A stretch of DNA of 6,816 nt, from NCBI GenBank assembly GCA_003694875.1, contig RFJN01000224.1, positions 1 through 6,816 on the forward strand. Reading direction: 5' to 3'. The notes beneath the pieces are model-generated. The model made no database searches and was not told the DNA's origin. It worked only from the letters and a program-made list of their open reading frames with translations. The position numbers and the translations under genes are program-made. The DNA is from Planctomycetota bacterium. GTDB taxonomy: Bacteria > Planctomycetota > J058 > J103. How positions within the stretch are numbered: the stretch's first letter is position 1; each line of letters begins with the position of its first letter. Of this stretch, positions 4,904 through 6,816 are shown piece after piece.

Positions 4904-6816
4904 GGCGAGTCCTCTTCGGTGCGCGGCGCGGGTCGGTGGTGGCTCGCCCACCAGCGCTGCTCGACCGGGTCGTACTGCCCGAGCGGCCGGTCCGGGTACA
5001 GCGACACCCCGCGCTGCATGGCGCGTCGCAGCGCCCGGTCGCGGTCGGGATCGAACCACCAGTAGGCCATGATGCTGTCGAGCCCGTCGCCGAACCGGTC
5101 GGCGTACTCCGGCGGGTGGCCGAACCGATCCCAGTACAGCACGCGGAAGTACGGCGCGTACCAGGCGAGCGCGTACGGGTGGGCGTTGAAGACGAGTTCG
5201 TCGACGCGCTGCAGCATGTGCAGCCGCTTCTTCGGATCGAACTCGTAGCGGTAGGCGTCCAGGATCCGGTCGAGCTCGGGGATCTTGAGGCCGTTGAGGT
5301 TGTTGGACTGCTTCTGGTCGGCGAACTTGGAGTGGAACTGGTACTCGGGATCGGGGAAGAAGCCCGCGGACCAGAACCAGTACACGACCTTGAACTGCCC
5401 GTCCCACACCTTCTTGAGCAGCGACGGGAAGTCGGTGATCTTCAGCTCGAGCCGGATCCCCGCCTCGTTCCACAGCTCGTCCTTGGTGAGGCGGTGGATA
5501 CGCAGCGAGGCGGGGTTGGAGCTGCCGAGTTCCATCGTGATCGTCGGGAAGCGCTCGCCCTTGTCGTTGACGAGAAAGCCCTGCTCGTCGCGGTGCGTCC
5601 AGCCGTCGGCGGCGAGCAGGGCGCGCGCGCGCTCGGGATCGTAGTGCACCCGCTCGCGGTTGGGCCGCGCCCACTTCTGGCCGGGGAAGTAGCTGTCCAT
5701 GTACTCGTACTGGTAGAAGAAGTACTTCGCGAACAGCTTCTCCCGGTTGAACAGGTGCGCGAACGCCAGGCGCACGTTGCGGCTCGAGAACGGTGGCACG
5801 CGCATGTTGAAGCAGTAGCCGCCGTAGCCGTTGGGGCTCTCGGTGTGCACCCGCCGCTTCTGCACCCAGCCCTTGCGCACCGCGCGCTCCCGGTCCACCT
5901 CGTCGACCCAGCGCTGCGCCACCGAGACGAAGTAGAGATCGAGCTCGCCGGCGAGGAACTTCTGGTACATGAGTTCGCGGTTGCGCACGAGCTCGAAGCG
6001 GATCGCGTCGAAGTTGTACATGCCGCGCACCGCCTTACGCCCCTGCTGCCACCAGTCCTTGCGACGGCGCAGGGTGATCGAGCGCCCCTTGCGGATATCC
6101 TCGGGCCGGATCTCGTACGGCCCCGATCCCGGCGGCAGCCGCCAGTTCCACTCCCTGAGGTAGGTCTCGCCGTCCATGCGGATGTAGGCGGCGGGATAGA
6201 TCTGGGTGCCCGAGATCGTGAGGAAGCTGCGCCAGCGCGGCTCGCGCGCCACGATCTCCACGGTCAGGCGATCGAGCGGCGTCACGCGCTCGATCAGCTC
6301 CCCGTACAGCTTGTTGATCAGCGGATCGCGGCGGTCGGGGTTGCGCAGGTGCTCGAAGGTCGCCACCACGTCGTCGCTCGTGACCGGCCGCCCGTCGGCC
6401 CAGCGCGCCTCGGGATCGAGGCGGAAGCGGAAGGTGCGCCGGTCGGGCTCGATCTGCCAGTGCGAGGCGAGCGCCGGCACGTAGCGGTCGTCGTACAGGT
6501 CGTAGCCGAGCAGCGTCTCGTAGATCAGCCCGTGCATGGTGGACAGCAGCGCGAGCCGCGAGTTGGGCCCCTCGGTGCGGATCGTGGGCGGCCAGCTCTC
6601 GGTCGCCACCCGCAGCACGCCCCCGGGCCGCGCCGTCGGCACCGCGACGCTCGGGGCGGGCGGCCCGGTCTGCCACGCCGCCGGGTCGAACGGGCGGTCG
6701 GGCGGGAACTGCGGGTGGTAGTCGCGGCCCACCACCGGTGGCGGATCGACGCGCACCCCATCGAGGCGCTGCATCGCCGCATCGAAGTCCTGCTCGGACA
6801 GGGGCAGCCCGAGCCG
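4900..6816 (-). CDS. yejA: YejA-type peptide-binding protein of ABC importer (SBP_bac_5 family), 5'-partial
   Basis: This is the extracytoplasmic solute-binding protein that captures a peptide and delivers it to the permeases encoded next. The frame is open to the right edge. The first ATG in view (6774) is probably internal: 14 sense codons precede it, no signal peptide follows it, and no well-spaced ribosome binding site lies in front. Numbering from that Met, a proline-rich stretch (1-50) leads into the conserved core, which opens with GGVLRVATESWPPT (51-64). FRFRLDPEARWADGRPVTSDDV (115-136) is the classic family motif. GGYCFNMRVPPF (318-329) and YEYMDSYFPGQ (356-366) match the YejA branch. 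ERARALLAADGW (381-392) and FFPDPEYQFHSKF (472-484) are further family landmarks. At least 638 residues are visible, against about 600 for E. coli YejA. The TGA stop overlaps the next start codon. Family assignment is firm; the YejA subfamily rests on motifs plus gene order; the substrate is inferred as peptide. Confidence 0.9.
   Translation of the reverse strand, partial: RLGLPLSEQDFDAAMQRLDGVRVDPPPVVGRDYHPQFPPDRPFDPAAWQTGPPAPSVAVPTARPGGVLRVATESWPPTIRTEGPNSRLALLSTMHGLIYETLLGYDLYDDRYVPALASHWQIEPDRRTFRFRLDPEARWADGRPVTSDDVVATFEHLRNPDRRDPLINKLYGELIERVTPLDRLTVEIVAREPRWRSFLTISGTQIYPAAYIRMDGETYLREWNWRLPPGSGPYEIRPEDIRKGRSITLRRRKDWWQQGRKAVRGMYNFDAIRFELVRNRELMYQKFLAGELDLYFVSVAQRWVDEVDRERAVRKGWVQKRRVHTESPNGYGGYCFNMRVPPFSSRNVRLAFAHLFNREKLFAKYFFYQYEYMDSYFPGQKWARPNRERVHYDPERARALLAADGWTHRDEQGFLVNDKGERFPTITMELGSSNPASLRIHRLTKDELWNEAGIRLELKITDFPSLLKKVWDGQFKVVYWFWSAGFFPDPEYQFHSKFADQKQSNNLNGLKIPELDRILDAYRYEFDPKKRLHMLQRVDELVFNAHPYALAWYAPYFRVLYWDRFGHPPEYADRFGDGLDSIMAYWWFDPDRDRALRRAMQRGVSLYPDRPLGQYDPVEQRWWASHHRPAPRTEEDSP
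4910..4915 (-). promoter_or_regulatory. Ribosome binding site of the yejB-type gene
   Basis: AGAGGA on the minus strand lies six bases before the ATG at 4903. It sits inside the last codons of the binding-protein gene. It supports the 4903 start over the ATG at 4894. With the ATGA stop/start overlap, it suggests that the two genes are translationally coupled. Confidence 0.75.

Noticed and set aside
3626..5065. Open frame of 479 codons on the plus strand
   Set aside because: It is the same codon-opposite shadow, here of the YejB-type permease. Its composition is rich in His, Arg, Glu and Asp and it shows no recognisable motif.
4904..5674. Upstream extension of the YejB reading frame to 5674
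   Set aside because: The frame happens to be open, but the extension overlaps the conserved binding protein in another frame, is Arg-rich with no membrane segment, and the MSGMLSYFTRRLLLVPL start has a ribosome binding site and the expected family N-terminus.
1..6816. A CRISPR array, mobile element, RNA gene or defence system hidden in the window
   Set aside because: The four minus-strand genes cover all but 74 bases. No terminal inverted repeats, direct repeat array or tRNA-like fold was seen, and every gene belongs to one known transporter type.

Overview
This window is a single, tightly packed operon read entirely on the minus strand. It encodes a complete set of parts for an ABC importer of peptides, of the YejABEF type (the DppBCDF/OppBCDF superfamily). 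The DNA is very GC-rich. Reading in the direction of transcription, from the right edge to the left, the order is: an extracytoplasmic solute-binding protein of the SBP_bac_5 family (start lies beyond the right edge), a YejB-type permease, a YejE-type permease, and one long protein carrying two ABC ATPase domains in tandem like YejF (C-terminus lies beyond the left edge). This is the same order as the enterobacterial yejABEF operon. A high-GC Gram-negative bacterium is the best guess. The sequence gives no safe genus or phylum.

Layout: 6816-4900 binding protein; a 4-base ATGA overlap into the YejB permease at 4903-3371; a 44-base gap holding a perfect GC-rich palindrome and a ribosome binding site; the YejE permease at 3326-1893 (GTG start); a 30-base gap with a strong GGAGG site; and the fused ATPase from 1862 to the left edge with no stop in view. 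There is no gene-free stretch longer than 44 bases, no RNA gene, no mobile element and no CRISPR array. The operon promoter and terminator are outside the window.

How the parts should work together: the binding protein captures an oligopeptide outside the inner membrane and delivers it to the YejB/YejE pore, and the two ATPase domains of the fused protein drive transport. All recognisable functional motifs are intact: two Walker A, Q-loop, signature, Walker B and H-loop sets, and an EAA loop in each permease.

What is unusual is the amount of extra protein added to a standard transporter. Each permease has a much enlarged first periplasmic loop (about 160 extra residues in YejB and about 80 in YejE, judged against remembered E. 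coli homologues). YejE also has an extra N-terminal hydrophobic segment. Each ATPase domain has an insertion at the same place just after the H-loop region, and the two insertion segments align without gaps and share a DRGGHIVE end. The binding protein has a long proline-rich stretch before its conserved core. These look like coordinated expansions of one transporter rather than a new kind of system.
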